A stretch of DNA of 64,000 nucleotides from Parabacteroides sp. Marseille-P3160 (GCF_900162725.1 NZ_LT799418.1:3113664-3177663); one strand, 5' to 3'. Numbered from the stretch's first letter, positions 9,025 through 17,993 are shown. Numbers and translations are program-made. The notes: generated from the letters alone by a model not told the origin.

Positions 9025-9800
9025 AAACACAATTAAAAGTTGTTTTCATCGGATCGGGCAACCTGGCGACACAACTGTCCCTTGCGATGAAAAAAGCCGG
9101 TGTGCAGATCCTGCAAGTTTACAGCCGCACCGAAGCACATGCGGCCGAATTGGCTATCCGCCTGCAATGCAGTTGGACAACTTCCACTGAAAAAATCCGG
9201 AAGGATGCCGATTTATACATCTTCGCCCTGAAGGACTCCGCGCTGGAGGAAGCGATCCGGACAATCCAGCCGAACAATGCGCTATGGGTACATACCGCCG
9301 GTTCGGTGCCAATGGATATCTTCAAAGGACATGTAGACCGCTATGGCGTACTTTATCCGTTGCAGACATTCAGTAAAAAGCGAGACGTCGACTTCGAGCA
9401 TATCCCGTTTATTCTGGAAGCGACATCGAAGGCCGACGAAGACATACTCTATTACCTGGCCAGCGACTTGTCCCGCACGGTACGCTTCTATTCTTCGGAA
9501 CAGCGGCGTTACCTGCATCTGTCCGCCGTCTTCGCTTGCAACTTCACCAATCATCTCTACGATCTGGCCGGCCAAATCATAACGGAACAGGGAATCCCCC
9601 AAGATTTGCTCCTGCCGTTAATCGAAGAAACGGCCGCAAAAGTCCGGGATATGACGCCGCGGGAGGCGCAAACAGGTCCGGCCGTGCGCTACGACCAAGA
9701 GGTCATCCGTCGGCAGTTGGAACTCCTGGACGATCCGGAACGGAAAGAATTATACAAACGATTAAGCGACAGCATACATAAAGAATTCAGTCATGAGTAG
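9021..9800 (+). CDS. Rossmann-fold and DUF2520 domain protein
   Basis: The 259-residue protein opens with the dinucleotide-binding motif [13 protein letters not shown] (GxGxxA type) in a Rossmann domain (residues 1-120). A DUF2520 helical domain follows (about 125-255), with the conserved region [16 protein letters not shown]. The fold resembles NADP-dependent pyrroline-5-carboxylate or ketopantoate reductase-like enzymes, but the reaction is not known. I placed the start at ATG 9021 (MKTQLK), not at the in-frame codon at 8964, which would bury 57 bases in the nitroreductase gene. It overlaps kdsC by 8 bases, so the operon is tightly coupled. Confidence 0.85.
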   Translation: MKTQLKVVFIGSGNLATQLSLAMKKAGVQILQVYSRTEAHAAELAIRLQCSWTTSTEKIRKDADLYIFALKDSALEEAIRTIQPNNALWVHTAGSVPMDIFKGHVDRYGVLYPLQTFSKKRDVDFEHIPFILEATSKADEDILYYLASDLSRTVRFYSSEQRRYLHLSAVFACNFTNHLYDLAGQIITEQGIPQDLLLPLIEETAAKVRDMTPREAQTGPAVRYDQEVIRRQLELLDDPERKELYKRLSDSIHKEFSHE

Positions 9801-10314
9801 TATCAATTACGACTTAACCAAAATAAAAGCATTCATTTTCGATGTGGACGGCGTGCTGTCGTCCAATATCGTCCCAATGGCCGAAAGCGGCGAACCGATG
9901 CGCACGGTCAATATTAAGGATGGATACGCCCTGCAATTAGCCATCAAAAGAGGATATATAGTGGCCATCATTACAGGAGCCTATACAGAGGCTGTCCGCA
10001 TCCGCTTCGAACGCCTCGGAGTGAAACATATCTACATGAAATCGGCCATAAAGGCCATCGATTACGCCGATTTTATCCAAAAGACGGATCTAAAAGCCGA
10101 AGAGGTGCTTTATGCGGGAGATGATATTCCGGACTATGAAGTAATGCGCCTGGTCGGTTTACCTGTCGCCCCGGCTGATGCCGCTCCGGAGATCAAGGCG
10201 ATCTCCGGCTATATCTCACAGAAAAAGGGAGGGGAAGGCGTAGCCCGCGAAGTAATCGAGCAGACAATGAAAGCGCAAGGGAACTGGATGGGCGAAGAAG
10301 CTTTCGGATGGTAA
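9793..10314 (+). CDS. kdsC: KdsC-like HAD phosphatase (KDO 8-phosphate phosphatase)
   Basis: At 173 residues it is a minimal HAD hydrolase without a cap domain. Motif I is [11 protein letters not shown], where the first Asp is the nucleophile. AIITG contains the motif II Thr, a Lys follows (motif III), and [12 protein letters not shown] is motif IV with the Mg-binding Asp pair. This small capless layout is typical of KdsC, which removes phosphate from KDO-8-phosphate for lipopolysaccharide core synthesis. The family is sure; the exact substrate is inferred. It starts inside the DUF2520 gene and is followed by maf 22 bases later. Confidence 0.82.
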   Translation: MSSINYDLTKIKAFIFDVDGVLSSNIVPMAESGEPMRTVNIKDGYALQLAIKRGYIVAIITGAYTEAVRIRFERLGVKHIYMKSAIKAIDYADFIQKTDLKAEEVLYAGDDIPDYEVMRLVGLPVAPADAAPEIKAISGYISQKKGGEGVAREVIEQTMKAQGNWMGEEAFGW

Positions 10315-10336
10315 AAAAGAAAGGCAAAAAGAAAAG

Positions 10337-10918
10337 ATGTTAGGAAATCTGGAAAAATATAAGGTGGTCTTAGCTTCAAACTCTCCCCGGCGCAAAGAGT
10401 TGCTGGGAGGTTTGGGAATCCCCTTCGAAGTCAGGATTATTCCGGGCATCGATGAGTCTTACCCGGAGGCCTTGCCTGCCCATGAGATACCGGTATATGT
10501 CGCAAGAAAAAAAGCGGAAGCCTATTTGGCCGCCCTTCAGGCAAACGAATTACTGATTACGGCGGATACCGTCGTCCATATCGATGGCCGGATATTGGGG
10601 AAGCCACGGGACCAGGAAGAGGCCATCCGAATGCTGCAAACCTTATCCGGTCGGACTCACGAAGTGATTACCGGCGTCTGCCTTGTCACCCGGAAGAAGC
10701 GGAAGGAACTTTCGGTAGTCTCCAAGGTTCGCTTTGCAACGCTGGATACGGAAGAGATTCTGTATTATACCGACCGCTTCCATCCTTTCGATAAAGCCGG
10801 CGCCTATGGCATTCAGGAATGGATCGGATACATCGGAGTCGAATCTATTTCCGGTTCCTTCTATAATGTCATGGGGCTACCGATCCAGCGAGTATATCAA
10901 GAACTAAAGCGATTCTGA
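10337..10918 (+). CDS. maf: Maf-family nucleoside triphosphate pyrophosphatase
   Basis: The 193-residue protein has the Maf signature VLASNSPRRKELL near the N-terminus, ITADTVV (catalytic and metal Asp), the LSGRTHEVITGV block and FDKAGAYGIQ. Maf proteins hydrolyse non-canonical or excess (d)NTPs (dTTP, UTP, CTP or modified bases) to monophosphates; older names call them septum formation proteins. It is the last gene of the operon that begins at 8467. It converges on apbE, with a hairpin lying between them. Confidence 0.9.
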   Translation: MLGNLEKYKVVLASNSPRRKELLGGLGIPFEVRIIPGIDESYPEALPAHEIPVYVARKKAEAYLAALQANELLITADTVVHIDGRILGKPRDQEEAIRMLQTLSGRTHEVITGVCLVTRKKRKELSVVSKVRFATLDTEEILYYTDRFHPFDKAGAYGIQEWIGYIGVESISGSFYNVMGLPIQRVYQELKRF

Positions 10919-10948
10919 AAAAAAGCGGGCTTAGCACTTTACTCCCGC
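10918..10948 (-). terminator. Intrinsic terminator of apbE
   Basis: GCGGG (10925-10929) pairs with CCCGC (10944-10948). On the minus strand the hairpin follows the apbE stop directly and runs into a run of T residues. Confidence 0.7.
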
Positions 10949-10949
10949 C

Positions 10950-11945
10950 TTACCGGTTGAGGTAGGTTTGCATTCCCTTTGAATAGAGGGTCTTTTGAAT
11001 TCCGGAGGAGTCGTTATATATAATATAGTAATCAATTTCAGGCGTACGGGCGGCTAATGCGGTCGCCTCTTCGACGCCAAGAACCAGAAAAGCGGTGGCG
11101 TAAGCGTCGGCAGTCATGCAATCGCCGGATAAAATCGTCACACTCAGGATCTGTTGCTCCGCCGGATAGCCGGAACGAGGATCAATATGATGCCCATAAC
11201 GTTTCCCGTCTTTGACAATAAACTTCCGGTAATCCCCGGAGGTCGCAATTCCTTTCTTGTCACAAATAGTCAAAATATCCTGAACAGCACCCGTTACTTC
11301 CGCTTCGCTTCCGGGGCGGTTGATGCCGATCTGCCAGCACTCCCCTTCTTCATTAACGCCTTTGGCGGTCACCTCCCCTCCTATCTCCACCATATAATTT
11401 TTCACTCCTTCCCGTTCGAGTAAGCGGGCAATAACATCACATGCATATCCTTTGGCTATAGCCGAACAATTGAGAAGAATCCGCGAATCGTCCTTAATGA
11501 CTTTTCGTCCTTCCAGCCTGACCTTCCGGTAGCCGACAAAGGAACGGATGCTGTCGATCATCGCCGGTGTCACACTGTCCGTCTTGCTAAAGCCGAAGCC
11601 CCAAAGATTGACCAAAGGTGCACAGGTAATGTCGAATGTCCCTCCTGTCTTTTCCGAAACCTCCTCCGCTTTAAGGAAGACATCGGCAAACCAATCATCA
11701 ACTTCCACCTCCTCGTTCCGATTCACCTTCGAGATAATAGATTGCGGATGAAATGGATTCAGGGAGAAGTTATAGGCTTGCAATTCGGCGTCGATCTTTT
11801 CAGTCAGCAGTCCGGAAGCCTCATATTTAATATGGTAAAGCGTATGAAAGGTCGTCCCGCTGTCCTCAAAATATTCTTTCTTCGAACAGGAGAACAAGCC
11901 GAGCGCCAGGATAACCACCCATAAGATTCGTTTCTTCATTGCCAT
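10950..11945 (-). CDS. apbE: ApbE-family FAD:protein FMN transferase lipoprotein
   Basis: The 331-residue protein has a lipoprotein signal (LGLFSCSKKEY). The ApbE fold is marked by the early HTLYHIKYEA, SLNPFHPQSIISKVN (family S/T-x-F), ITCAPLVNLWGFG, KGYACDVIARLL, NYMVEIGGEV and the C-terminal HHIDPRSGYPA and DAYATAFLVLG blocks. The last two contain the Mg/FAD-binding His-Asp and Asp-Ala-Thr positions. ApbE transfers FMN from FAD to Thr in flavoproteins such as NqrB/NqrC and RnfG at the outer face of the inner membrane. A -7 box, TAACTTTG (11959-11966 on the minus strand), overlaps the end of the upstream gene. Start may be ATG 11945 or ATG 11939. Confidence 0.93.
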   Translation of the reverse strand: MAMKKRILWVVILALGLFSCSKKEYFEDSGTTFHTLYHIKYEASGLLTEKIDAELQAYNFSLNPFHPQSIISKVNRNEEVEVDDWFADVFLKAEEVSEKTGGTFDITCAPLVNLWGFGFSKTDSVTPAMIDSIRSFVGYRKVRLEGRKVIKDDSRILLNCSAIAKGYACDVIARLLEREGVKNYMVEIGGEVTAKGVNEEGECWQIGINRPGSEAEVTGAVQDILTICDKKGIATSGDYRKFIVKDGKRYGHHIDPRSGYPAEQQILSVTILSGDCMTADAYATAFLVLGVEEATALAARTPEIDYYIIYNDSSGIQKTLYSKGMQTYLNR

Positions 11946-11958
11946 TGAAATTATCCGT

Positions 11959-11966
11959 CAAAGTTA
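11959..11966 (-). promoter_or_regulatory. Possible -7 element for apbE
   Basis: TAACTTTG on the minus strand fits TANNTTTG and lies 14 bases before the apbE ATG at 11945. No clear TTG box is seen 19-20 bases upstream, so confidence is modest. Confidence 0.4.
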
Positions 11967-12578
11967 AGGAATCGCATGATAAGTTTTCCAGGCATTGGCC
12001 TTTTGGGCATTCCTTTTCTTTGCACGGTGGCTTTTCCAGAAGATGGAACGGAGAAGGTCTTCAGCGGAAAAGGTGGCCAGCGGTTTGGGGGTACGCGCTT
12101 TCAAATCTTCTTTATCACTACCGTAAATCCGAAAAGACGGCAAATCCAATTCCGGAAGATATTTCGGTTCATAATGTACAAAGACACCAGGTGGCAAATC
12201 CTTATAATTGATTTTCTTCATGGCAACGGAATCCGGAAGCGCTAATCGCTTATGCTCCAACCATCTTGTGCCCGCTGATAAATTAGGAGAAAGAGACTCC
12301 AAAGGATGGATGCCAGAAAAAGACTTTGTAATTGGAAGGTGGGAAGGAGCCGACTTTTGTATGCCCTGTAATGCCGCATCCGGAGAAATCAAGGTGCCGG
12401 ATTTGATGGACTTCAATGTCTGATCATTCAACTTCAACTTAATCTTCCCGGACTTTATACCTTCCAGCCAGATGGAATCTTCTCGCGTCCATTCTTCCTG
12501 TTCCTGCGCATGCATTACCAAAATCGGCTGCAAACAGATTACAAACAATATAATCGTCCGCTTCTTCATCCCCTCCAT
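11964..12578 (-). CDS. Secreted protein of unknown function, possibly DUF4858
   Basis: The 204-residue protein has a Sec signal peptide (KKRTIILFVICLQPILVMHAQ) ending near residue 24. The mature N-terminus reads EWTREDSIWLEGIKSG, which recalls the Bacteroidales DUF4858 family, and its C-terminal third is rich in Lys and Arg. No catalytic motif is visible. It is followed by apbE 18 bases downstream on the same strand. Two close starts exist, ATG 12578 and ATG 12569; the sequence GGAGGGG between them is too near the second to be its ribosome site, so the first is kept. Confidence 0.6.
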   Translation of the reverse strand: MEGMKKRTIILFVICLQPILVMHAQEQEEWTREDSIWLEGIKSGKIKLKLNDQTLKSIKSGTLISPDAALQGIQKSAPSHLPITKSFSGIHPLESLSPNLSAGTRWLEHKRLALPDSVAMKKINYKDLPPGVFVHYEPKYLPELDLPSFRIYGSDKEDLKARTPKPLATFSAEDLLRSIFWKSHRAKKRNAQKANAWKTYHAIP

Positions 12579-12604
12579 TTTTCCCCTTATTTAGAAGTAT
12601 TGGA

Positions 12605-12612
12605 CAAATGTA
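12605..12612 (-). promoter_or_regulatory. -7 element ahead of the DUF4858-like gene
   Basis: TACATTTG on the minus strand matches TANNTTTG, 26 bases ahead of the ATG at 12578. The -33 region is T-rich but has no clean TTG. Confidence 0.45.
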
Positions 12613-12702
12613 ACCTTATACCTACGATATAAAAAAACGGATCTGACAAAAAGACTTAACAAAAAGAATAGTTTATCTAAAAATGCCAAATTTTCAGGAC
12701 TA

Positions 12703-13650
12703 TTATATTTCTTTCTCTATCTTATACTTATTGCGCTGAGGAGAACTGCGGGCAATCAATTCCGCCACAAATCCCGACAAAAAGAGCTGCGTTCCGATAA
12801 TCATGGCCGTCAGTGAAATATAGAAATAGGGCGAGTTCGTGACCAATGGCCTTAGATCGCCGCTCCAGAGAGAAGCCAGCTTCATGGAAAGGACAACAAC
12901 CAAGGCGACAAAGCCGATGAAAAACATCAGACTTCCCAGCAAGCCGAAAAAGTGCATCGGCTTTTTTCCGAAACGGGAGGTGAACCAGAGCGTAATCAGA
13001 TCCAGATAACCGTTCACAAAACGATTTAATCCAAATTTAGTCTTTCCATATTTGCGGGCGCGATGTTGCACCACTTTCTCCCCTATCTTGGTAAATCCGG
13101 CTATTTTGGCAAGATAGGGAACGTAACGATGCATATCGTTATAAATTTCTATATTTTTCACGACCTCTTTGCGATAGGCCTTCAGCCCGCAATTGAAATC
13201 ATGCAATTGAATGCCGGAGAACTTGCGTGCAGTTGCATTGAACAGGCGGGTCGGTATGGTTTTCGACAGTGGATCATAGCGTTTTTTCTTCCAACCGGAA
13301 ACAAGGTCGTATCCATCCTCCATGATCATCCGGTATAATTCAGGGATTTCATCAGGGCTGTCCTGTAAATCGGCGTCCATTGTAATGACCACTTCTCCTT
13401 CCGCCCGGCTGAATCCACATTGCAAGCCGGGAGACTTGCCATAGTTGCGGCGGAACTTGATTCCTTTGATGCAAGGCGATTGCTTGCTCAGGCTTTCGAT
13501 AACCTCCCATGAATTGTCCGTACTGCCGTCATTCACAAAAATAATTTCATAACTAAACTGATGTTCATCCATTACCCGCTTAATCCAGGCATATAATTCG
13601 GGCAACGATTCGGCCTCATTATACAAAGGTATTACTACTGAGATGTCCAT
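12703..13650 (-). CDS. GT2-family membrane glycosyltransferase (DPM1/GtrB-like)
   Basis: The 315-residue protein starts with the GT-A fold: SVVIPLYNEAESLPEL, FVNDGSTDNSW, and MDADLQDSPDEI, whose DAD binds the metal-sugar nucleotide. GLKAYR and the polybasic HRARKYGKTKF loop follow. Two transmembrane helices close the protein (about residues 230-260 and 275-300). This layout is that of polyprenyl-phosphate sugar transferases (GtrB, ArnC, dolichol-phosphate mannosyltransferase), which load undecaprenyl phosphate with a sugar at the inner membrane. Sugar identity unknown. It lies 39 bases downstream of the DUF4199 gene on the same strand. Confidence 0.88.
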   Translation of the reverse strand: MDISVVIPLYNEAESLPELYAWIKRVMDEHQFSYEIIFVNDGSTDNSWEVIESLSKQSPCIKGIKFRRNYGKSPGLQCGFSRAEGEVVITMDADLQDSPDEIPELYRMIMEDGYDLVSGWKKKRYDPLSKTIPTRLFNATARKFSGIQLHDFNCGLKAYRKEVVKNIEIYNDMHRYVPYLAKIAGFTKIGEKVVQHRARKYGKTKFGLNRFVNGYLDLITLWFTSRFGKKPMHFFGLLGSLMFFIGFVALVVVLSMKLASLWSGDLRPLVTNSPYFYISLTAMIIGTQLFLSGFVAELIARSSPQRNKYKIEKEI

Positions 13651-13689
13651 TCTATTTTATTTGTATTAGTTTCTTCCTACCTATCATAA

Positions 13690-14181
13690 TTACGCATTCT
13701 TCCGGCAGGCAAGCAAGGCTACCGGAATGGAAAAGATAATTCCGTAAATAATATTATTCAACAACTGCGAAAAGACCATCAGGATCGGACTCGGCACCTC
13801 CATCTTATCAATGGCCGCTTGTACATCGGCAGGCAAATCAACCTCCTTCAAAAGAAGAACTGTCTGATGGAAAGTGTTGGCAATGTAGTCGGGCGGAGCA
13901 ACGAAGCGATAAAAGACAAAATGTAGCAAGGAGACAAGCAGCGCCGCAAAAAGATAAAGCAAGAAACCAAACTGCCAAGCGTGCAGGAAACTGATGTGTC
14001 CTCCTATATCGTGCTTATAATAGAGGGTCATCACATAGGCTAACACGGGTACCAAAAAGGTCAATCCCCAATAAACCATGTCAAAAAACGGCCAATGAAA
14101 GCCGAACATGAAAAACAAATATTTGACTATCCAAAAGAGTCCCATCAAAGCGCCATATAACATCGCCGAATGAGCCAACAT
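13690..14181 (-). CDS. DUF4199 membrane protein
   Basis: The roughly 163-residue protein has four predicted transmembrane helices. Between helices 3 and 4 lies a soluble stretch with the FHQTVLLLKEVDLPADVQAAIDKME region, the pattern of Bacteroidetes DUF4199. Function is unknown. Members are regularly found beside GT2 transferases, as here, so a role in envelope assembly is a reasonable inference. I prefer ATG 14181, which has GGGAGAAG about ten bases upstream; the frame can also be opened at GTG 14199. A promoter -7 box lies at 14227-14234. Confidence 0.75.
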   Translation of the reverse strand: MLAHSAMLYGALMGLFWIVKYLFFMFGFHWPFFDMVYWGLTFLVPVLAYVMTLYYKHDIGGHISFLHAWQFGFLLYLFAALLVSLLHFVFYRFVAPPDYIANTFHQTVLLLKEVDLPADVQAAIDKMEVPSPILMVFSQLLNNIIYGIIFSIPVALLACRKNA

Positions 14182-14226
14182 ACTTTTATCTTCTCCCACC
14201 AGTATTCTGTTAATAAATTACCTTCC

Positions 14227-14234
14227 CAAAGGTA
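14227..14234 (-). promoter_or_regulatory. -7 element of the DUF4199-GT2 unit
   Basis: TACCTTTG on the minus strand fits TANNTTTG and lies about 45 bases ahead of ATG 14181. No clear TTG at the expected upstream spacing. Confidence 0.45.
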
Positions 14235-14311
14235 CGTCTTTTCATAGAATCAGTCTCTAATTCCTGCGGGAAAATTTCTTGAACGAATGTAATCAAAGGC
14301 TTGCCTCTAAT

Positions 14312-14340
14312 GAAAAAAGGAAACCTGAACCGGTTTCCTT
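14312..14340 (-). terminator. Terminator of the SRP RNA/tRNA-Thr unit
   Basis: GGAAACC (14319-14325) pairs with GGTTTCC (14332-14338). On the minus strand the hairpin is followed by six T, about a dozen bases after the tRNA 3' end. Confidence 0.78.
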
Positions 14341-14351
14341 CTTCTTTGGAG

Positions 14352-14425
14352 AGCCTCTTGTCGGATTCGAACCAACGACCCCGAGATTACAAATCACGTG
14401 CTCTGGCCAACTGAGCTAAAGAGGC
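14352..14425 (-). tRNA. tRNA-Thr (anticodon TGT), copy 1
   Basis: The 74-nt cloverleaf has acceptor GCCTCTT/AAGAGGC, D-arm GCTC...GAGC, anticodon loop TTTGTAA with TGT, and T-arm GTTGG TTCGAAT CCGAC. No CCA is encoded. The anticodon stem CGTGA/TCTCG contains one T-T mismatch, shared with the identical second copy at 31848-31921. It lies four bases downstream of the SRP RNA and is probably cut from the same transcript. Confidence 0.93.
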
Positions 14426-14429
14426 AAGT

Positions 14430-14526
14430 GGGTAAGCTTACTACATCGCGCCGCTACAACCAAGTACCCTTGCTGCGGTCAAGCCCTGGGGGGATTCCGA
14501 GGGAGCTGGCCGTGTAGGACTTACCC
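14430..14526 (-). ncRNA. ffs: Signal recognition particle RNA (4.5S-type)
   Basis: The minus-strand transcript of about 97 nt begins GGGTAAG and ends CTTACCC, which pair to close a long hairpin. The apical region CCAGGGCTTGACCGCAGCAA matches the SRP domain IV pattern: an asymmetric internal loop and a short loop followed by GCAGCAAGGGTA. The 3' arm contains GATGTAG, as in E. coli 4.5S RNA. This small SRP RNA binds Ffh to target membrane proteins. It has its own strong promoter (14532-14561) and is followed directly by tRNA-Thr. Confidence 0.85.
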
Positions 14527-14531
14527 GGGTG

Positions 14532-14561
14532 CAAAAGTAGTCATTTTTCTTAATTCTGCAA
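14532..14561 (-). promoter_or_regulatory. Sigma-ABfr promoter of ffs and tRNA-Thr
   Basis: On the minus strand TTG (14559-14561), exactly 19 bases, and TACTTTTG (14532-14539). The -7 box ends five bases before the predicted SRP RNA 5' end. Confidence 0.75.
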
Positions 14562-14693
14562 TACTTCCCTAAGCATCTACTTGTTTTTTATTTATTAAAA
14601 TCTTTTATTTGTTCTTTATAGAGAGAGTAGCATAAACAACAAAAGCAGAAGATTGTTACATTATAAAAGTATTGATTCATAAAATAAAACAGA

Positions 14694-15104
14694 ATGAGAA
14701 CGTTAGACAAAAACGCAGATTTAGGATTATTGATTTTACGGGTAAGCATAGCCGGATTAATGTTATTTCATGGGATCTCCAAGATTTTCTACGGCCCGGG
14801 CATGATTGAACAAATCGTGACGGGAGCGGGACTTCCGTCTTTCATCGCTTATGGTGTTTATGCCGGTGAAGTCATCGCACCCCTTTTTATTCTCTTCGGT
14901 TACGCCACGCGGGTAGCCGCCTTAATACTCGCATTCAATCTCGTGGTAGCCACCGCTCTGGTTCATACCCAACAGATCTTTACCCTCAATGATCAGGGAG
15001 GTTGGGCGCTTGAACTGATAGGGCTTTATCTATTTGGTGCATTAGCCTTGGTTTTCACCGGAGGAGGCAAGTATGCTCTCAGCCATAAATATCTTTGGGA
15101 TTAA
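14694..15104 (+). CDS. DoxX-family membrane protein
   Basis: The 136-residue protein with four transmembrane helices is of the DoxX/DoxD type. It shows the N-terminal LGLLILRVSIAGLMLFHGISKI, the conserved GEVIAPLFILFGYATR turn and a final ALALVFTGGGKYAL helix. DoxX-family proteins are small inner-membrane proteins, some tied to thiosulfate/quinone redox or oxidative-stress complexes; the role here is not established. Monocistronic, ended by a strong hairpin at 15131-15180. Confidence 0.88.
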   Translation: MRTLDKNADLGLLILRVSIAGLMLFHGISKIFYGPGMIEQIVTGAGLPSFIAYGVYAGEVIAPLFILFGYATRVAALILAFNLVVATALVHTQQIFTLNDQGGWALELIGLYLFGALALVFTGGGKYALSHKYLWD

Positions 15105-15130
15105 AAAGGAGTTGCAAAATGTAGGTTCAT

Positions 15131-15180
15131 AACGAAAAATCACCTACGGAAAGTTCTCCGCAGGTGATTTTTCGTTTTAT
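15131..15180 (+). terminator. Strong terminator after the DoxX gene
   Basis: A perfect 15-bp stem (15131-15145 with 15162-15176) encloses a 16-base loop and ends in a T-rich tract. Because both sides are A/T-rich it could also act on the minus strand, serving the convergent gene that ends at 15236. Confidence 0.8.
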
Positions 15181-15235
15181 CTCAAATGAAACATTTGAAG
15201 CAATCTTCCATGACGCGTTTCAAACAATATATTCA

Positions 15236-17284
15236 CTATTTCAGTAATTTTTCAGTACGCTGAGGGGAAAGTAGTTCCCAGAGGGAAGCAACCGTCCAGC
15301 CGGGAGCAAAGATATCATTATAAAACCCTTTGCCGTTTTTACCGTAATCCCAATTCGTATGCTGCACCACTTCAGGATAATATCCCCTCTTGGCCACTCC
15401 GCACAGATGACCTTCATAAGGCAGCAGTTGCCGCATGGAGGTGTAAATTACTTCGGCAAAATCGGAGAAACGACGCTCTCCATATTCCCGGGCAAGCCAA
15501 TTCAATACGGAGGCAAACTCGAAGACAAAAACGTCGATATGATTATTTTCCACGGAAACATTACCCCAGCCCCTCGTCTTTAGGCCGATATCGCCCAACA
15601 TTTGTCCTTGGGCAAAAGGAACGTCCCACAGATAGTACCAAGAAAGGGCAAAATAAGCGGCTTTACGAGTGAGTGCAGCATAATGTTCCCGTTCTTTTCC
15701 TTTGGAGATCAGCGCCAGATAGTAAGTGGCTGTGGCAGCATAAAGCGAAGCTTCCTTATCCTCGCAATTCGCATCAAGCGTGGAAGAAAAGTAATCCGCC
15801 TTCGAAATCAACTCTTTTTCCAAATAATCTGCTGTACGTTTGGCTGCCTCTAAATAGCGTTTGTCTTTAAAATATTTATATCCCAATATCAATGGCAACG
15901 TAGCGGAAGGCGTACTTCCTCCGCTTTTATCGACAACCGAAAGATCATCTTTGAACTTTCGTGGAAAACTTCCGTCGGCATTCTGTATTTTCAACGAAAG
16001 GTCTAATAAGGTTTTAATCCGCTGTTCCCATTCAGGATGTTTCCGTTTCTGTTCTCTTTCATAGAACAAATAATGGAGTATGGCGTAGGTCCCTTCCGAC
16101 TGGCGGCGAATGCTATAAGTAGTCTCCTCAGAACCTGCCTGGAAGTCTACAAATTCTCTGAAAAAGCCCGTCGATGAAAAGCCGTTCTTCTGATAACTGT
16201 CAAATACTTTTTGGGCATCTCTTTTCAGATCCGTCCGATCCTGAGCTTCTCCATATTCCCAAGCATTGAATGCATTGAGTAATACACGTCCGACAAAACC
16301 CACCTCGGCCGAGCCGGTACTTTTACAATCATCCGTACGCAGATGAACGCCGGAATAATAATTCAACGGTTGGTCATCCACAAAACTCTGGGTAAAGAAA
16401 CTACTCAACACATCTTTCATTTTTTCCGGCGTATAAGTTGTCTCCACCGGAAGAGGACGATAAGTATCATAGCAATATTCCCATGTACGGCTTACAAAAT
16501 CAGAAAAATCGGCTTCTTTTCCTTCCCGGATTTCCCAGTTCAGTGTCAGTTCTTGCCCTTGTTTTAAGAATTGAAAGGCCGTTACCGGAGGAGCTAACGT
16601 AAGTTTACGAATATAGGTTTTCGGCGTTTCCCGGTAGGGAAAACCAAAAGCCAGCATGGCCTTTCCCTCCTTATTCTCGAACCCCGTAAACCCGATGGAG
16701 GTGGAACCGGAGAGAATCACCTCCCCTTCCTTATGGGTAGTCAATGCATCCTTATCAAATCGGTCGGTCCGGGCTACCGTCACGTAAGCTCCGCTTCGTT
16801 CATCAAAAATGCCGGTCAACGGGCTGCTGAGCCGATCTTCACGTACTGTCCAACTATCCGAAGTATGGAAAGAAGGGGCTTCCCGTGGCGAACGCAGGTT
16901 ATGCCGGTACCAGAATCCGGGCATATAAAACTGGCAATCCTCATGACGGAAACCGGTTTCGACCCACATTCGATAATTAAAATAAATATCCTGCCGTGCC
17001 ATAAGGACAATGGTGATGCGACGTTTATATCCAGTATTCTCTATCTTTTGGGTTACCTTAACCGGTAACTCTTTTTCGGCCTGCCATGCTCCAACCTCAC
17101 TTTCGTTGGTAAAAGGCTGGAATGACAAATTGTATTCTTCAGCCGGATTTCCAGGCATTTTTAACGATAAGGCAGAACGGAAACGATCCGCTCCGGGGGA
17201 TGCTTTCAAGACAACGACTGAAAATAGTGCGATGGCACAATAAGCCGCAAACTTAGTAATAATCTTCATCTCTTTCTTATTCAT
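15236..17284 (-). CDS. Secreted protein with an alpha/alpha-toroid (six-hairpin glycosidase-like) C-terminal half
   Basis: The 682-residue protein has an N-terminal signal segment (AAYCAIALFSVVVLKASPG). Residues about 40-270 look like beta-sandwich sequence. Residues about 280-675 are repeated helical hairpins rich in aromatic and acidic residues (WEYGEAQDRTD, QSEGTYAILHYLFYE, NADGSFPRKF, HIDVFVFEFASVLNWL), which fits the (alpha/alpha)6 barrels of glycoside hydrolases or polysaccharide lyases. The exact family is not recognised. Candidate active-site acids such as those in the TDD and NNHID segments are only suggestions. Monocistronic, with no SusC/D partners nearby. Confidence 0.55.
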   Translation of the reverse strand: MNKKEMKIITKFAAYCAIALFSVVVLKASPGADRFRSALSLKMPGNPAEEYNLSFQPFTNESEVGAWQAEKELPVKVTQKIENTGYKRRITIVLMARQDIYFNYRMWVETGFRHEDCQFYMPGFWYRHNLRSPREAPSFHTSDSWTVREDRLSSPLTGIFDERSGAYVTVARTDRFDKDALTTHKEGEVILSGSTSIGFTGFENKEGKAMLAFGFPYRETPKTYIRKLTLAPPVTAFQFLKQGQELTLNWEIREGKEADFSDFVSRTWEYCYDTYRPLPVETTYTPEKMKDVLSSFFTQSFVDDQPLNYYSGVHLRTDDCKSTGSAEVGFVGRVLLNAFNAWEYGEAQDRTDLKRDAQKVFDSYQKNGFSSTGFFREFVDFQAGSEETTYSIRRQSEGTYAILHYLFYEREQKRKHPEWEQRIKTLLDLSLKIQNADGSFPRKFKDDLSVVDKSGGSTPSATLPLILGYKYFKDKRYLEAAKRTADYLEKELISKADYFSSTLDANCEDKEASLYAATATYYLALISKGKEREHYAALTRKAAYFALSWYYLWDVPFAQGQMLGDIGLKTRGWGNVSVENNHIDVFVFEFASVLNWLAREYGERRFSDFAEVIYTSMRQLLPYEGHLCGVAKRGYYPEVVQHTNWDYGKNGKGFYNDIFAPGWTVASLWELLSPQRTEKLLK

Positions 17285-17527
17285 TTATTGATTAAAAGTA
17301 AATTACAATAGAGAGTCGGACGAAATAAGGGATAGAAAAAGGTCTCGAGAAAAAGCCTGTTATCTCCTATTTCATCTCTTTTTATTCGTTCATCTATTCT
17401 TGTCCGAGAATACATTGAATATAGTCAGGGGCAATTGACAAATGTCCATCCGCATTGAAACTATGCCGGAATAGAAAAAGCGGTAAGGATTTTATTTATT
17501 GCTGACTGTATGATTCATCAACTGTTT

Positions 17528-17881
17528 TCACGAAAAAAACTCCGTGAAAGAGTAAGTTTTATCCGTTTCATGAAGGTGCGCCAGAAGTTTTCCACGCTGT
17601 TCTTTAATCATGGGATCCGCCTCATGCTGCAAATATACATCTAGAAAACTATCCAACAAAAATAAGATTTGCGAATCAGGATGAGCTGCTATGATGTCCT
17701 CCATCGGCTGGTTCCGTAAGTCGTCTAAAGACAAACCCAGAACCATTAGTCCTTCTTCGACCGTAGGGAGAGTTTCTTTCGGTTCCTCCTCCATGGCATT
17801 GTTTTTCAATAACCGGGCCAAGAGTTTCTTCAAACTCTCAACCTGCAACAAAATATAATCTCTGTCATTTACTATTGGCAT
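17528..17881 (-). CDS. Small alpha-helical protein of unknown function
   Basis: The 117-residue protein is predicted mostly helical and acidic, without signal peptide or membrane segment. It begins with LQVESLKKLLARLLKNN, a possible amphipathic helix, and has an acidic linker (EEEPKETLPTVEEG). Leu-rich helices with TPR-like spacing follow (LFLLDSFLDVYLQHEAD). I do not recognise a family. It is bounded by gaps of 112 and 243 bases, so it is probably its own transcript. Confidence 0.6.
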   Translation of the reverse strand: MPIVNDRDYILLQVESLKKLLARLLKNNAMEEEPKETLPTVEEGLMVLGLSLDDLRNQPMEDIIAAHPDSQILFLLDSFLDVYLQHEADPMIKEQRGKLLAHLHETDKTYSFTEFFS

Positions 17882-17993
17882 CTCTATATCTCTTTTATTA
17901 AAAGTAAAGATATAACTTTTTTATTAGAAATCACCCAGTCCTTACAAAGGGAGCGACTCTAAAGTAGATTCCGGACAACACTTTTTTCCAATC

